A DNA stretch of 64,000 nt. Origin: Anaerorudis cellulosivorans (GTDB lineage: Bacteria; Bacteroidota; Bacteroidia; Bacteroidales; Dysgonomonadaceae). The stretch is from assembly GCF_025943985.1 (NCBI RefSeq), contig NZ_JAPCWE010000009.1, positions 1 through 64,000 on the forward strand, written 5' to 3'. Of the stretch, positions 42,501 to 50,221 are shown piece by piece (position 1 is the first letter of the stretch; each line of letters starts with the position of its first letter). The position numbers and the translations under genes are program-made. The notes beneath the pieces are model-generated. The model was not told the origin of the DNA and did no database searches. It worked only from the letters and a program-made list of their open reading frames with translations.

Positions 42501-43287
42501 TCCCGACAGAAAAGACAAATCGGGAATCACTGCGGCAATTATTCGTGAAAAAGGAACGAATGGAGAACGTGAAATGGCCTATGCACTTTATCTTGCCGGT
42601 TTCGACGTGAAGGATGTGCATATGACCGATCTCATTTCGGGACGCGAAACGTTGGAAGATGTTCAAATGGCTGTATTTTGCGGAGGATTTTCCAATGCTG
42701 ATGTGCTGGGTTCTGCCAAAGGTTGGGCAGGAGCTTTTCTCTATAACGAAAAAGCGAATAAAGCATTGAAAAATTTCTATGCGCGCCAAGATACCTTGAG
42801 TTTGGGTATATGCAATGGCTGTCAGCTCATGATGGAGCTTGGTTTGGTATATCCCGAAATGGGGGATGCTCATCCGAAGATGAACCATAATATCTCCCAT
42901 AAATTCGAATCTGCATTTGTGAGTGTGGAAATTCCCAAAAACGAGTCGGTAATGTTGAAATCGCTCGAAGGGTATAAATTGGGAGTGTGGCTTGCACATG
43001 GGGAAGGGCGTTTTGAGCTGCCGTATCCGGAATCGGAATATGCCATTGCGGCAAAGTATATTTACAGTGAATATCCGGGTAATCCCAACGGATCGGATTA
43101 TGCTACGGCAGCTGTATGTTCCAAAGACGGACGTCATCTGGCTATGATGCCCCATCCCGAACGAACCATTTTCCCTTGGCAAAATGCATATTATCCTTTC
43201 GAATATCGTAAGCATGATGTTACACCCTGGATGGAAGCATTTGTAAATGCACGAAAATGGCTTAAAGCAAAAAAGGAAGGGGAATAA
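39592..43287 (+). CDS. purL: Phosphoribosylformylglycinamidine synthase, large fused form
   Basis: A 1231-residue enzyme of the fourth step of purine synthesis, converting FGAR to FGAM with glutamine and ATP. It is the long single-chain form. The N-terminal PurS-like domain (about 1-150) precedes two AIRS-like halves with FGFSQVNSEHCRHKIF, AETHNFPTTVEPFNGAATGTGG and GAGGHLNCFSELVEETG. The C-terminal glutaminase has Cys1074 in GICNGCQLM and the HGEGRFELP and MPHPERTIFPW motifs. A thioesterase and dprA follow closely on the same strand. Confidence 0.97.
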   Translation: MIVFFRTASRHIIAVETSMPFSEESAQRLKWLFGNAEMLDSVEIDERFIGPRREMITPWSTCAVEITQNMGIKGITRIEEFIPANDDGEYDPMLQHRYEKLDQKIYTIDKVPDPIIYIDDIAAYNEKEGLALSDEEIAYLNALSKKMNRKLTDSEVFGFSQVNSEHCRHKIFNGKFIIDGEEKESSLFQLIKKTSRVNPNKLVSAYKDNVAFVEGPAIEQFAPANPEQPDFFFTKNIESVLSLKAETHNFPTTVEPFNGAATGTGGEIRDRLAGGKGSLPLAGTAIYMTSYPRLEDDRPWENTLPPRKWLYRTPEQILIKASDGASDFGNKFGQPLICGSLLTFEHAENDKKFGYDKVIMLAGGVGYANKRDALKGKPQPGEKIVMLGGDNYRIGMGGGAVSSVNTGEYSAGIELNAVQRANPEMQKRVSNVIRALVESDENPIVSIHDHGAGGHLNCFSELVEETGGRIEMDKLPIGDPTLSAKEIIGNESQERMGLLSEQKDIERLERISSRERSPMYVVGETTDNKRLTFVQADGTCPIDMDLSDFFGKPPVTIMKDTTIEEKYAPAEYDVEKLDTYLENVLRLEEIACKDWLTNKVDRSVTGKVARQQCQGKIQLPLSDLGAVALDYKGREGIATSIGHAPQVALIDAAAGSVMAVAEALTNIVFAPLAEGLKSVSLSANWMWPCRNPGEDARLYKAVEACSDFVCKLGINIPTGKDSLSMTQKYGDDKVLAPGTVIISAAGEVKNIRKIVSPTLAYIKGTYIYYIAFSSDTLKLGGSAFAQTMGKVGDEAPTVPDAEYFKQAFAAVQELVDRGLILAGHDISAGGMITAMLEMCFANTKGGLEARLDKIPQEDLVKILFAENPAILIQVKHRHLVDKILNDYGVASFIVARPIKDRSLVIKKDGFGKEFDIEKLRDVWYKTSYLLDRKQSGEYCANERYENYKEQPLKFEIPATFTGKFEDLGLNPDRKDKSGITAAIIREKGTNGEREMAYALYLAGFDVKDVHMTDLISGRETLEDVQMAVFCGGFSNADVLGSAKGWAGAFLYNEKANKALKNFYARQDTLSLGICNGCQLMMELGLVYPEMGDAHPKMNHNISHKFESAFVSVEIPKNESVMLKSLEGYKLGVWLAHGEGRFELPYPESEYAIAAKYIYSEYPGNPNGSDYATAAVCSKDGRHLAMMPHPERTIFPWQNAYYPFEYRKHDVTPWMEAFVNARKWLKAKKEGE

Positions 43288-43313
43288 GGGTTTGTTGAAA
43301 TTAATCGAAATTA

Positions 43314-43715
43314 ATGAGATCATATATTTTTGAATATAAGATGAAAGTCCGCGACTACGAATGCGATGCTCAAGGGTATGTTAACAATGCCAATTATCAG
43401 CATTATTTTGAAGTTGCGCGGCATGAATTTATGGGGAAACACGGGCTCAATTTTTATGATTTGACAAAAAATGGGATAGATGCAGTGGTTTCTCATGTTG
43501 AAATTCGATATAAATCGCCTTTGTTCGGGATGGATGAATTTTCCTGCGCACTTAATATAAAGAAGGAAGGACTCAAATATATTTTTTATCAGGATATTAT
43601 CCGGTTGCACGATAAGAAATTGTGTGCGAGAGGAAAAGTAGAAGTGGTGTGTCTCATTGACGGTAAATTGTCTCAACCCTGTATTTTCGATGAGGCTTTT
43701 AAGGAATATCTGTAG
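43314..43715 (+). CDS. Hotdog-fold acyl-CoA thioesterase
   Basis: A 133-residue single-domain protein of the 4-hydroxybenzoyl-CoA thioesterase group. The motif VRDYECDAQGYVNNANYQHYFE, with the catalytic Asp and the following VNNANY, is diagnostic. The rest forms the antiparallel sheet (VSHVEIRYKSPLFG). It probably hydrolyses fatty acyl-CoA or acyl-ACP thioesters in the cytoplasm; the exact substrate is unknown. It begins 26 bp after purL and 37 bp before dprA, which suggests cotranscription. Confidence 0.88.
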   Translation: MRSYIFEYKMKVRDYECDAQGYVNNANYQHYFEVARHEFMGKHGLNFYDLTKNGIDAVVSHVEIRYKSPLFGMDEFSCALNIKKEGLKYIFYQDIIRLHDKKLCARGKVEVVCLIDGKLSQPCIFDEAFKEYL

Positions 43716-43752
43716 TAGTGATAATTTTCTTTTTTAAAGTAAATATCAATTG

Positions 43753-44865
43753 ATGGCTCTTACTGAAAAATCCATTTATCAGATTGCTCTTACCCAAATA
43801 AAGGGGGTAGGGGTCGCGCATGCACGTAATCTGATGCAGGCAGTTGGGGATGAGGAAGCTATCTTTAGAGAGAGTAAGCAAAAGCTGGAATTGGTACCGC
43901 GGATTTCAAAACGATTGGTCAATGAAATTCATAACCCGGAAGTTATGAAACGTGCCAAAGAGGAACTGGAATTTGTGGATAAGAATCGCATCAATTTACT
44001 CTTTTTTACTTCTGACGAGTATCCCAAACGACTAACTAATTGCGTTGATGCTCCTATACTTCTTTATGCCAAAGGCAATGTCGATTTCAATCGCGAAAAG
44101 GTGGTAAGCATTGTTGGAACACGTCATGCCACCAGATATGGATTGGATTTTTGTCGCAAATTTGTAAAAGAACTTTCGGAATTGTTTCCGGATGTATTAA
44201 TCGTAAGCGGATTGGCTTATGGTATTGACGTTTGTGCACATCGGGCAGCATTACAAAACCAATTGTCTACTGTTGGTGTATTGGGGCACGGATTAGACAG
44301 AATTTATCCTGCTGTGCATCGGAAAACGGCTGTAGATATGCTTGAAAGCGGCGCTTTGTTGACAGAATTTCCTTCCGGTACCGAACCGGATAGATTCAAT
44401 TTTGTCAGGCGAAACCGTATTGTTGCCGGAATGGCTGATGCTGTGGTTATAATCGAATCGGCAGACAAAGGTGGATCGCTTATCACGGCCGATATCGCCA
44501 ATTCGTATTACCGTGAGGTCTTTGCTGTTCCGGGTCGTACAACCGACAGCATGTCAGTTGGGTGTAACAACCTGATTTCCTCCAATAAAGCTGTTCTTTT
44601 ACAACGTACTGCCGATTTTATTGAGCAATTGGGCTGGAACACTTCTTCGCAACCTGTTAAACCCAAGCAAAAAGAATTGTTTGTGAACCTTAGCGAAGAG
44701 GAAGAAAAAGTTTTGGCTGCTTTGAATAATACGGAATCTTTACATGTAAATTCACTCGCTATTGAGCTCAATATTCCTGTTGCAGAGTTGTTTTTTACCT
44801 TATTGGAGCTCGAAATGAAAAATGTGGTGAAAGCCTTGCCGGGCGGAATTTATAAATTGGCATAA
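43753..44865 (+). CDS. dprA: DNA processing protein DprA
   Basis: A 370-residue protein that loads RecA on incoming single-stranded DNA in natural transformation. A helical N-terminal region (about 1-70, LTQIKGVGVAHARNLMQAVG) resembles a helix-hairpin-helix. The Rossmann-like core (about 85-290) shows VSIVGTRHATRYGLDFCRKFV, VSGLAYGIDVCAHRAAL, GHGLDRIYPAVHR and GSLITADIANSYYREVFAVPG. A C-terminal winged helix (about 305-370) follows. recA itself is the next gene, 160 bp downstream. The ATG at 43753 is used; a TTG lies just before it. Confidence 0.93.
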   Translation: MALTEKSIYQIALTQIKGVGVAHARNLMQAVGDEEAIFRESKQKLELVPRISKRLVNEIHNPEVMKRAKEELEFVDKNRINLLFFTSDEYPKRLTNCVDAPILLYAKGNVDFNREKVVSIVGTRHATRYGLDFCRKFVKELSELFPDVLIVSGLAYGIDVCAHRAALQNQLSTVGVLGHGLDRIYPAVHRKTAVDMLESGALLTEFPSGTEPDRFNFVRRNRIVAGMADAVVIIESADKGGSLITADIANSYYREVFAVPGRTTDSMSVGCNNLISSNKAVLLQRTADFIEQLGWNTSSQPVKPKQKELFVNLSEEEEKVLAALNNTESLHVNSLAIELNIPVAELFFTLLELEMKNVVKALPGGIYKLA

Positions 44866-44883
44866 GAAATTCGATTATTTTTA

Positions 44884-44891
44884 TAACTTTG
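44884..44891 (+). promoter_or_regulatory. recA promoter element
   Basis: TAACTTTG matches TAnnTTTG; a TTG at 44857-44859 lies 24 nt upstream. The predicted recA leader is about 130 nt. No LexA box was recognised. Confidence 0.45.
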
Positions 44892-44938
44892 AACATTTAA
44901 ACCCCGACGTAAAGATATTAATAAAAATTATATTCCCT

Positions 44939-44995
44939 ATGGGAGATAAAATTCCCGAAGATTTAGGGGAAATCAAAATAGACAACCAAAATTAA
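44939..44995 (+). CDS. 18-residue ORF in the recA leader
   Basis: An ATG opens MGDKIPEDLGEIKIDNQN and a stop, inside the predicted recA transcript. The sequence also folds into a short TTCCC / GGGAA hairpin (44952-44956 with 44967-44971). It may be a leader peptide or chance. Confidence 0.2.
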   Translation: MGDKIPEDLGEIKIDNQN

Positions 44996-45025
44996 TTAGA
45001 ATACTAATTCATCAAATCAATAAAC

Positions 45026-46036
45026 ATGGCAGAAGAAAAAGACATCAACAATGAAAAACTAAAGGCGCTTCGCGCTGCGATGGATAAGATCGAAAAAACG
45101 TATGGTAAGGGATCGATCATGAAAATGGGTGACGGAAAGGTAGAAGAAGTTGCCGTTATTTCTTCGGGCTCAATCGGATTAAATGTTGCGCTGGGTGTAG
45201 GAGGCTATCCTCGTGGTCGCGTCATCGAAATATTTGGTCCTGAGTCTTCAGGGAAAACTACATTGGCCATTCATGCTATTGCCGAAGCTCAAAAAGCGGG
45301 AGGAGTTGCCGCTTTTATTGATGCCGAACATGCTTTTGATCGTTTTTATGCTGAGCAGTTGGGTGTGGATATCGAAAATTTGCTTATTTCACAACCCGAT
45401 AGTGGCGAGCAAGCTTTGGAAATTGCCGAGCAACTTATCCGATCTTCGGCTGTAGATATTGTGGTCATCGATTCAGTGGCTGCTCTTACGCCGAGAGCAG
45501 AACTTGAGGGGGATATGGGTGACTCAAAAATGGGATTACAGGCACGATTGATGTCGCAAGCTTTACGAAAACTTACAGCGGCTATCAGTAAAACGAACAC
45601 AACGTGTATATTTATTAATCAACTTCGTGAGAAAATTGGTGTTATGTTTGGCAATCCGGAAACCACTACCGGTGGTAATGCATTGAAGTTTTATGCTTCG
45701 GTGCGGCTCGATATCCGCCGTATTGGAGCATTGAAAGACGGCGATGAGATCTCCGGCAGCCAAACACGCGTGAAGGTGGTGAAAAACAAGGTCGCTCCTC
45801 CTTTTCGAAAAGCCGAATTCGATATTATCTACGGCGAGGGCATTTCACGTGAAGGGGAAATCGTCGACCTCGGCTCGGACTTGGGGATCATAAAAAAAAG
45901 CGGTTCGTGGTACAGCTACAACGATACTAAACTCGGACAAGGTAGGGATGCCGCTAAAAATATGATAAAAGATAATCCCGAATTAGGGGAGGAGTTGGAA
46001 AAGCTGATTTTTCAAGCATTGAAAACCAAGAAATAA
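45026..46036 (+). CDS. recA: Recombinase RecA
   Basis: A 336-residue strand-exchange protein of homologous recombination and the SOS response. It has Walker [10 protein letters not shown] at 71-79, Walker [13 protein letters not shown], the DNA-binding loops around [13 protein letters not shown] and [17 protein letters not shown], and a normal-length C-terminal domain. It is preceded by dprA and followed by a perfect bidirectional-type terminator. Confidence 0.98.
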   Translation: MAEEKDINNEKLKALRAAMDKIEKTYGKGSIMKMGDGKVEEVAVISSGSIGLNVALGVGGYPRGRVIEIFGPESSGKTTLAIHAIAEAQKAGGVAAFIDAEHAFDRFYAEQLGVDIENLLISQPDSGEQALEIAEQLIRSSAVDIVVIDSVAALTPRAELEGDMGDSKMGLQARLMSQALRKLTAAISKTNTTCIFINQLREKIGVMFGNPETTTGGNALKFYASVRLDIRRIGALKDGDEISGSQTRVKVVKNKVAPPFRKAEFDIIYGEGISREGEIVDLGSDLGIIKKSGSWYSYNDTKLGQGRDAAKNMIKDNPELGEELEKLIFQALKTKK

Positions 46037-46041
46037 ATGAC

Positions 46042-46077
46042 AAACGAGATTCAAAAATACCGAATCTCGTTTTTTTA
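46042..46077 (+). terminator. recA terminator
   Basis: AAACGAGATTC (46042-46052) pairs with GAATCTCGTTT (46062-46072) around a 9-nt loop and continues into T7. Confidence 0.9.
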
Positions 46078-46164
46078 TTTCTTTATATAGCAAGATGCAT
46101 TTCTTTTTTATTCGCTTTTTTGAATCCTGCAATATTTAATTATTTATTTTATTTTGATTTGATT

Positions 46165-48153
46165 ATGAAAGATTATCGGCATCTCTCTCCATCTGAAATT
46201 GATACCTTGAAAAAAAACGGTTGTACTCACCACGATTGGTCTCTTGTTTGGGTCAAAGAGAATTTTAAGCCTGATTATATTCGCGACACTGTATTTTCAG
46301 GGGAAATTAAGTTAGGCGTTTTGGAAAATGTTTTTTTTCTGGAAGGCGGTATAAAAAAACACGCTTGCATAAACCGTGCGGTAATCCACCATTGCGAAAT
46401 CGGAGACAATGTGGTCATCGAGAATGTTCAGAATTATATTGCCAACTATTGCATTGGCGATAATTGTTTTATTCAAAATGTGGATGTTATTTTGGTAGAA
46501 GGGAGAACAACATTTGGAAATGGGTTGAAAGTAAACGTGTTAAATGAAACGGGAGGGAGAGAAGTTCATATTACCGATAAATTATCGGCACATTTTGCCT
46601 ACATTTATTCCTTATATCGTCATCGTCCGAAACTTATCGACCGGATGAAAGGTATTATCGATTTTTACAGTGAGAAACATGCGTCGGATAGGGGAACAAT
46701 TGGCAACAATTGCGTGATCGTAAATGTGGGATATATTAAAAATGTGAGGATTGGTGCGTTTTGTAAAATAACCGGGACTATGAAATTGAAAAACGGGAGT
46801 ATCAATAGTAATAAAGAGGCACCTGTTCACATTGGGAGGAATGTGATAGCACGTGACTTCATCGTATCTTCGGGCTCGCGGGTAGATGGGGGAACGATTA
46901 TCGAACGCTGTTTTATTGGTCAAGCCTGTCATTTGGATCATGGTTATTCGGCTTCCGATTCGCTGTTTTTTAGCAATTGCCAGGGTGAGAATGGCGAAGC
47001 ATGTGCTGTGTTTGCCGGTCCTTATACCGTAACGCATCATAAATCAACCTTGCTTATTGCGGGGATGTTTTCATTTATGAATGCAGGATCGGGCTCTAAT
47101 CAGAGTAATCATATGTATAAACTGGGGCCGATCCACCAAGGTATTGTGGAACGGGGAGCCAAGACTACCAGTGATTCTTATGTGTTGTGGCCCGCTAAAG
47201 TAGGTCCCTTTTCGCTCATCCTGGGAAGACATTATAAACATTCCGATACCTCAAACCTGCCCTTTTCGTATTTAATTGAAAAAGACAATACCACATATGT
47301 GGCACCTGCGGTCAACCTGCGGAGTGTAGGTACGATACGCGATGCCAAAAAATGGCCGGAACGCGATAGAAGAACAGATCCTCATCGGCTCGATTTTATT
47401 AATTTCAATCTGTTGAGTCCTTATACGATTCAAAAAGTGTTTGAAGGAATCAGAATATTGAAACATCTTCAACATACTTCGGGCGAAGCATCGGAAATTT
47501 TCACTTACCAGAGTTGTATCATTACCAAATCGGCTCTCAAAAGAGGATTGGAATTATACTATATTGTTGTGCATAAGTTCTTGGGAAATTCGCTAATAAA
47601 AAGGTTAGAGAAAACACCTTTTAAAAGCAATGAAGAAATAAGGAACCAACTGAAACCCACTACCGATATCGGATTGGGTGAGTGGATCGATCTTTCGGGA
47701 TTGATTGCTCCCAAATCTGAAATCGATCTTTTGCTTAATCGGATTGAAAATGAAGAAATAACCACTTTGGAAGAAATAAACAATGAGTTTAAGCGACTTC
47801 ATGAAAATTATTACGAGTATGAATGGACCTGGGCATGGGAGAAAATCCGGGAATTTTATGAGGTTACGGAGGAAACCATCACAGCTCAGAATGTTATCCG
47901 CATTGTTGAAAAATGGAAAGAAAGCGTGATTAAACTGGATGAGATGATATATGACGATGCAAAAAAAGAATTTTCATTATCATTTAAAACAGGTTTTGGT
48001 GCCGATGGAGATATTCAGGAACAGGAACTGGATTTTGAATATGTGCGGGGTGTGTTTGATAAAAACCCTTTCGTGATGGCTACCTTACAACATATTGAAG
48101 AAAAAAGAGCATTGGGAAATGAACTTATTGATAGAATAAAAAGCATAAAATAA
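46165..48153 (+). CDS. DUF4954 left-handed beta-helix protein
   Basis: A 662-residue protein of the Bacteroidota family DUF4954. The N-terminal two thirds consist of hexapeptide-type repeats forming a left-handed beta helix (ACINRAVIHHCEIGDNVVIENV; NCVIVNVGYIKNVRIGAFCKI; VHIGRNVIARDFIVSSGSRVDGG, each read in part), as in acyl- and nucleotidyl-transferases. The C-terminal third is helical (about 400-662). The catalytic role is unknown; a sugar-nucleotide or acyl transfer function is possible. The ATG at 46165 is preferred over a TTG at 46120. Confidence 0.82.
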   Translation: MKDYRHLSPSEIDTLKKNGCTHHDWSLVWVKENFKPDYIRDTVFSGEIKLGVLENVFFLEGGIKKHACINRAVIHHCEIGDNVVIENVQNYIANYCIGDNCFIQNVDVILVEGRTTFGNGLKVNVLNETGGREVHITDKLSAHFAYIYSLYRHRPKLIDRMKGIIDFYSEKHASDRGTIGNNCVIVNVGYIKNVRIGAFCKITGTMKLKNGSINSNKEAPVHIGRNVIARDFIVSSGSRVDGGTIIERCFIGQACHLDHGYSASDSLFFSNCQGENGEACAVFAGPYTVTHHKSTLLIAGMFSFMNAGSGSNQSNHMYKLGPIHQGIVERGAKTTSDSYVLWPAKVGPFSLILGRHYKHSDTSNLPFSYLIEKDNTTYVAPAVNLRSVGTIRDAKKWPERDRRTDPHRLDFINFNLLSPYTIQKVFEGIRILKHLQHTSGEASEIFTYQSCIITKSALKRGLELYYIVVHKFLGNSLIKRLEKTPFKSNEEIRNQLKPTTDIGLGEWIDLSGLIAPKSEIDLLLNRIENEEITTLEEINNEFKRLHENYYEYEWTWAWEKIREFYEVTEETITAQNVIRIVEKWKESVIKLDEMIYDDAKKEFSLSFKTGFGADGDIQEQELDFEYVRGVFDKNPFVMATLQHIEEKRALGNELIDRIKSIK

Positions 48154-48185
48154 ACAAGCTGTACTCATGAGTAAGAAATATTTTG

Positions 48186-48193
48186 TATTTTTG
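48186..48193 (+). promoter_or_regulatory. cysE promoter element
   Basis: TATTTTTG matches TAnnTTTG. A perfect 10-bp palindrome ACTCATGAGT (48163-48172) lies 13 nt upstream and could be an operator. The predicted leader is about 145 nt. Confidence 0.4.
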
Positions 48194-48345
48194 TTTCCTC
48201 TCTTCAAATGAAATGAAACCAATTTTCTTACATATCTTTTATGTATATTGTTGTTGATCATTTTTCGGCTTTTCAACAATGCTGTTTGATATTCCGTTAA
48301 TTCCAAAACACAACAAATTGATTTATTCGTCTAAAAAATTTTTCA

Positions 48346-49167
48346 ATGAACAAAAATATACAAAAACTTATTTATGAGTTTCAGCCTCAAGCTGTCCATA
48401 TTCCTGTAGAGAAATGCAGACTTGAGGAGACTGTGGATTTACTCTTCAACGCCATGTTTCCCGTGTGTGCCGAACCTGATGTAAACCACATTCGCAAAAT
48501 GCTGGAAAAAGCGGCAAATGCACTTTTAAAAAATATTGCCAACCTTAAGGATCATAACTTTGCAGAAAGTGCTACAGTAAATTTTTTTGAGAAGTTTCCG
48601 CAACTGCGTGATCGTTTATATGAAGATGCTCATTGTTATTTGCAAAACGATCCGGCGGCAAGAAGCCTGGAAGAGGTTATTCTTGCTTATCCCGGTTTCT
48701 TTGCCTTGAGTGTGCATCGAATGGCTCACGAGCTTCATGTATTGGACGTACCGTTGATTCCCCGTTTATTCTCGGAATATGCTCATGCCAAAGTCGGGAT
48801 CGATATTCATCCCGGTGCTAAAATCGGGAAAAATCTTTTTATGGATCATGGAACCGGAATCGTTATCGGAGAAACAACCGAAATCGGAGATAACGTAAAA
48901 ATATATCAAGGTGTGACATTGGGTGCTTTATATCTGGAGAAAAAACTTTCCGGAGTGAAACGCCATCCTACTGTAGAAGATAACGTGGTTATATATTCCA
49001 ATGCTACTATTTTGGGTGGTGAAACAGTTATCGGTCATGATTCGACTATCGGAGGGGGGGCATGGGTGACCCAGAGTGTTATTCCATATTCGTTGGTTTA
49101 TAATGCTGTCGATGTAAAAGTTAAAACGGTAAAAAACTTTGTGCCACCCAACGATTTCGTTATATAA
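48346..49167 (+). CDS. cysE: Serine O-acetyltransferase
   Basis: A 273-residue enzyme that makes O-acetylserine, the first step of cysteine synthesis. The helical N-terminal domain (about 1-150) precedes a left-handed beta-helix domain with the signature IDIHPGAKIGKNLFMDHGTGIVIGE (read in parts), TEIGDNVKIYQGVTLGAL and GVKRHPTVEDNVVIYSNATILGG. The catalytic His is in HRMAHEL and MDHGTG. The product is used by the cysteine synthase encoded next, 37 bp downstream, and the two form a cysteine operon. Confidence 0.95.
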   Translation: MNKNIQKLIYEFQPQAVHIPVEKCRLEETVDLLFNAMFPVCAEPDVNHIRKMLEKAANALLKNIANLKDHNFAESATVNFFEKFPQLRDRLYEDAHCYLQNDPAARSLEEVILAYPGFFALSVHRMAHELHVLDVPLIPRLFSEYAHAKVGIDIHPGAKIGKNLFMDHGTGIVIGETTEIGDNVKIYQGVTLGALYLEKKLSGVKRHPTVEDNVVIYSNATILGGETVIGHDSTIGGGAWVTQSVIPYSLVYNAVDVKVKTVKNFVPPNDFVI

Positions 49168-49204
49168 ATAGAAATAAAGAGTTAATTTAGAATATTTATA
49201 AAGG

Positions 49205-50119
49205 ATGGATATGAAACATAATTCGATTTTGGAAGTTATTGGTAATACACCGCATATTCGGTTAAGTAGGCTTTTCACTGAACAAGAGGTTTGGCTGAAG
49301 CTGGAAAGGCAGAATCCCGGAGGCAGTCTTAAAGATCGAATAGCACTTGCAATGATCGAAGATGCCGAAAAAGAGGGGATATTGAAAGCGGGAGCAACCA
49401 TTATTGAACCCACTTCGGGAAATACAGGAGTAGGACTTTCTCTCGTTGGTGCATTAAAAGGATATAAAGTAATGATAGTGATGCCGGAATCGATGTCGGT
49501 TGAACGAAGAAAATTGATTGCCCTCTATGGTTCTGAATTAGTACTAACACCGCGCGAAAAGGGAATGTCGGGCGCTATTGAAAAAGCAGAGGAGTTACAG
49601 CAAACCATTCCCAATTCATGGATACCGCAACAGTTCAAAAATCCGTCCAATCCTGCTATTCATGCTGCAACTACAGCACAGGAAATACTAAACGATTTTG
49701 AGGAAGGATTGGATTATCTGATTACAGGGATCGGCACAGGCGGACATATAACGGGGGTGGGAAAAGAATTGAAAAAGAATTTTTCCTCACTTCAAGTTAT
49801 TGGTGTGGAGCCAATTGATTCGGCCGTTATTTCCGGCGGCAAGGCAGGCCCTCATGCAATACAGGGGATTGGCGCGGGCTTTATACCGGATACGTTGGAT
49901 TTGACGGTATTGGATGGCGTTATACGAATTACCAAAGAGGAGGCTTTTGAATATGCACGGCGATTGGCTCGTCAAGAAGGCATCTTGGGCGGTATTTCAA
50001 CCGGTGCATCATTGGCAGCTATAGCCAAAAAAATTCCGGAACTTGAAGGAAAAAAACGTATTCTCACCTTTAATTACGATACAGGAGAACGATACCTTTC
50101 GGTTGAGGGATTGTTTTAA
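49205..50119 (+). CDS. cysK: Cysteine synthase (O-acetylserine sulfhydrylase)
   Basis: A 304-residue PLP enzyme that makes cysteine from O-acetylserine and sulfide. The PLP lysine is in [14 protein letters not shown]. The substrate loop is [12 protein letters not shown] and the phosphate-binding loop is [13 protein letters not shown]. The C-terminal [10 protein letters not shown] segment is normal. Starts at 49205 and 49211 are both possible. A terminator follows 7 bp after the stop. Confidence 0.95.
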   Translation: MDMKHNSILEVIGNTPHIRLSRLFTEQEVWLKLERQNPGGSLKDRIALAMIEDAEKEGILKAGATIIEPTSGNTGVGLSLVGALKGYKVMIVMPESMSVERRKLIALYGSELVLTPREKGMSGAIEKAEELQQTIPNSWIPQQFKNPSNPAIHAATTAQEILNDFEEGLDYLITGIGTGGHITGVGKELKKNFSSLQVIGVEPIDSAVISGGKAGPHAIQGIGAGFIPDTLDLTVLDGVIRITKEEAFEYARRLARQEGILGGISTGASLAAIAKKIPELEGKKRILTFNYDTGERYLSVEGLF

Positions 50120-50125
50120 TTTATT

Positions 50126-50165
50126 AAATGGGGCTAAAAAATAGTAAGGTCCCATTTTTTTATTT
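50126..50165 (+). terminator. Terminator of cysE-cysK
   Basis: AAATGGG (50126-50132) pairs with CCCATTT (50151-50157), followed by T6 and further T-rich sequence. Confidence 0.75.
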
Positions 50166-50185
50166 TTTGGTTTACGGGGATAGGT

Positions 50186-50193
50186 TATATTTG
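50186..50193 (+). promoter_or_regulatory. Promoter element of the tricorn-like protease gene
   Basis: TATATTTG matches TAnnTTTG, 28 nt before the ATG at 50222. Confidence 0.45.
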
Positions 50194-50221
50194 CATTTTT
50201 AGCTAAGTAAAGTAAAAAGCA

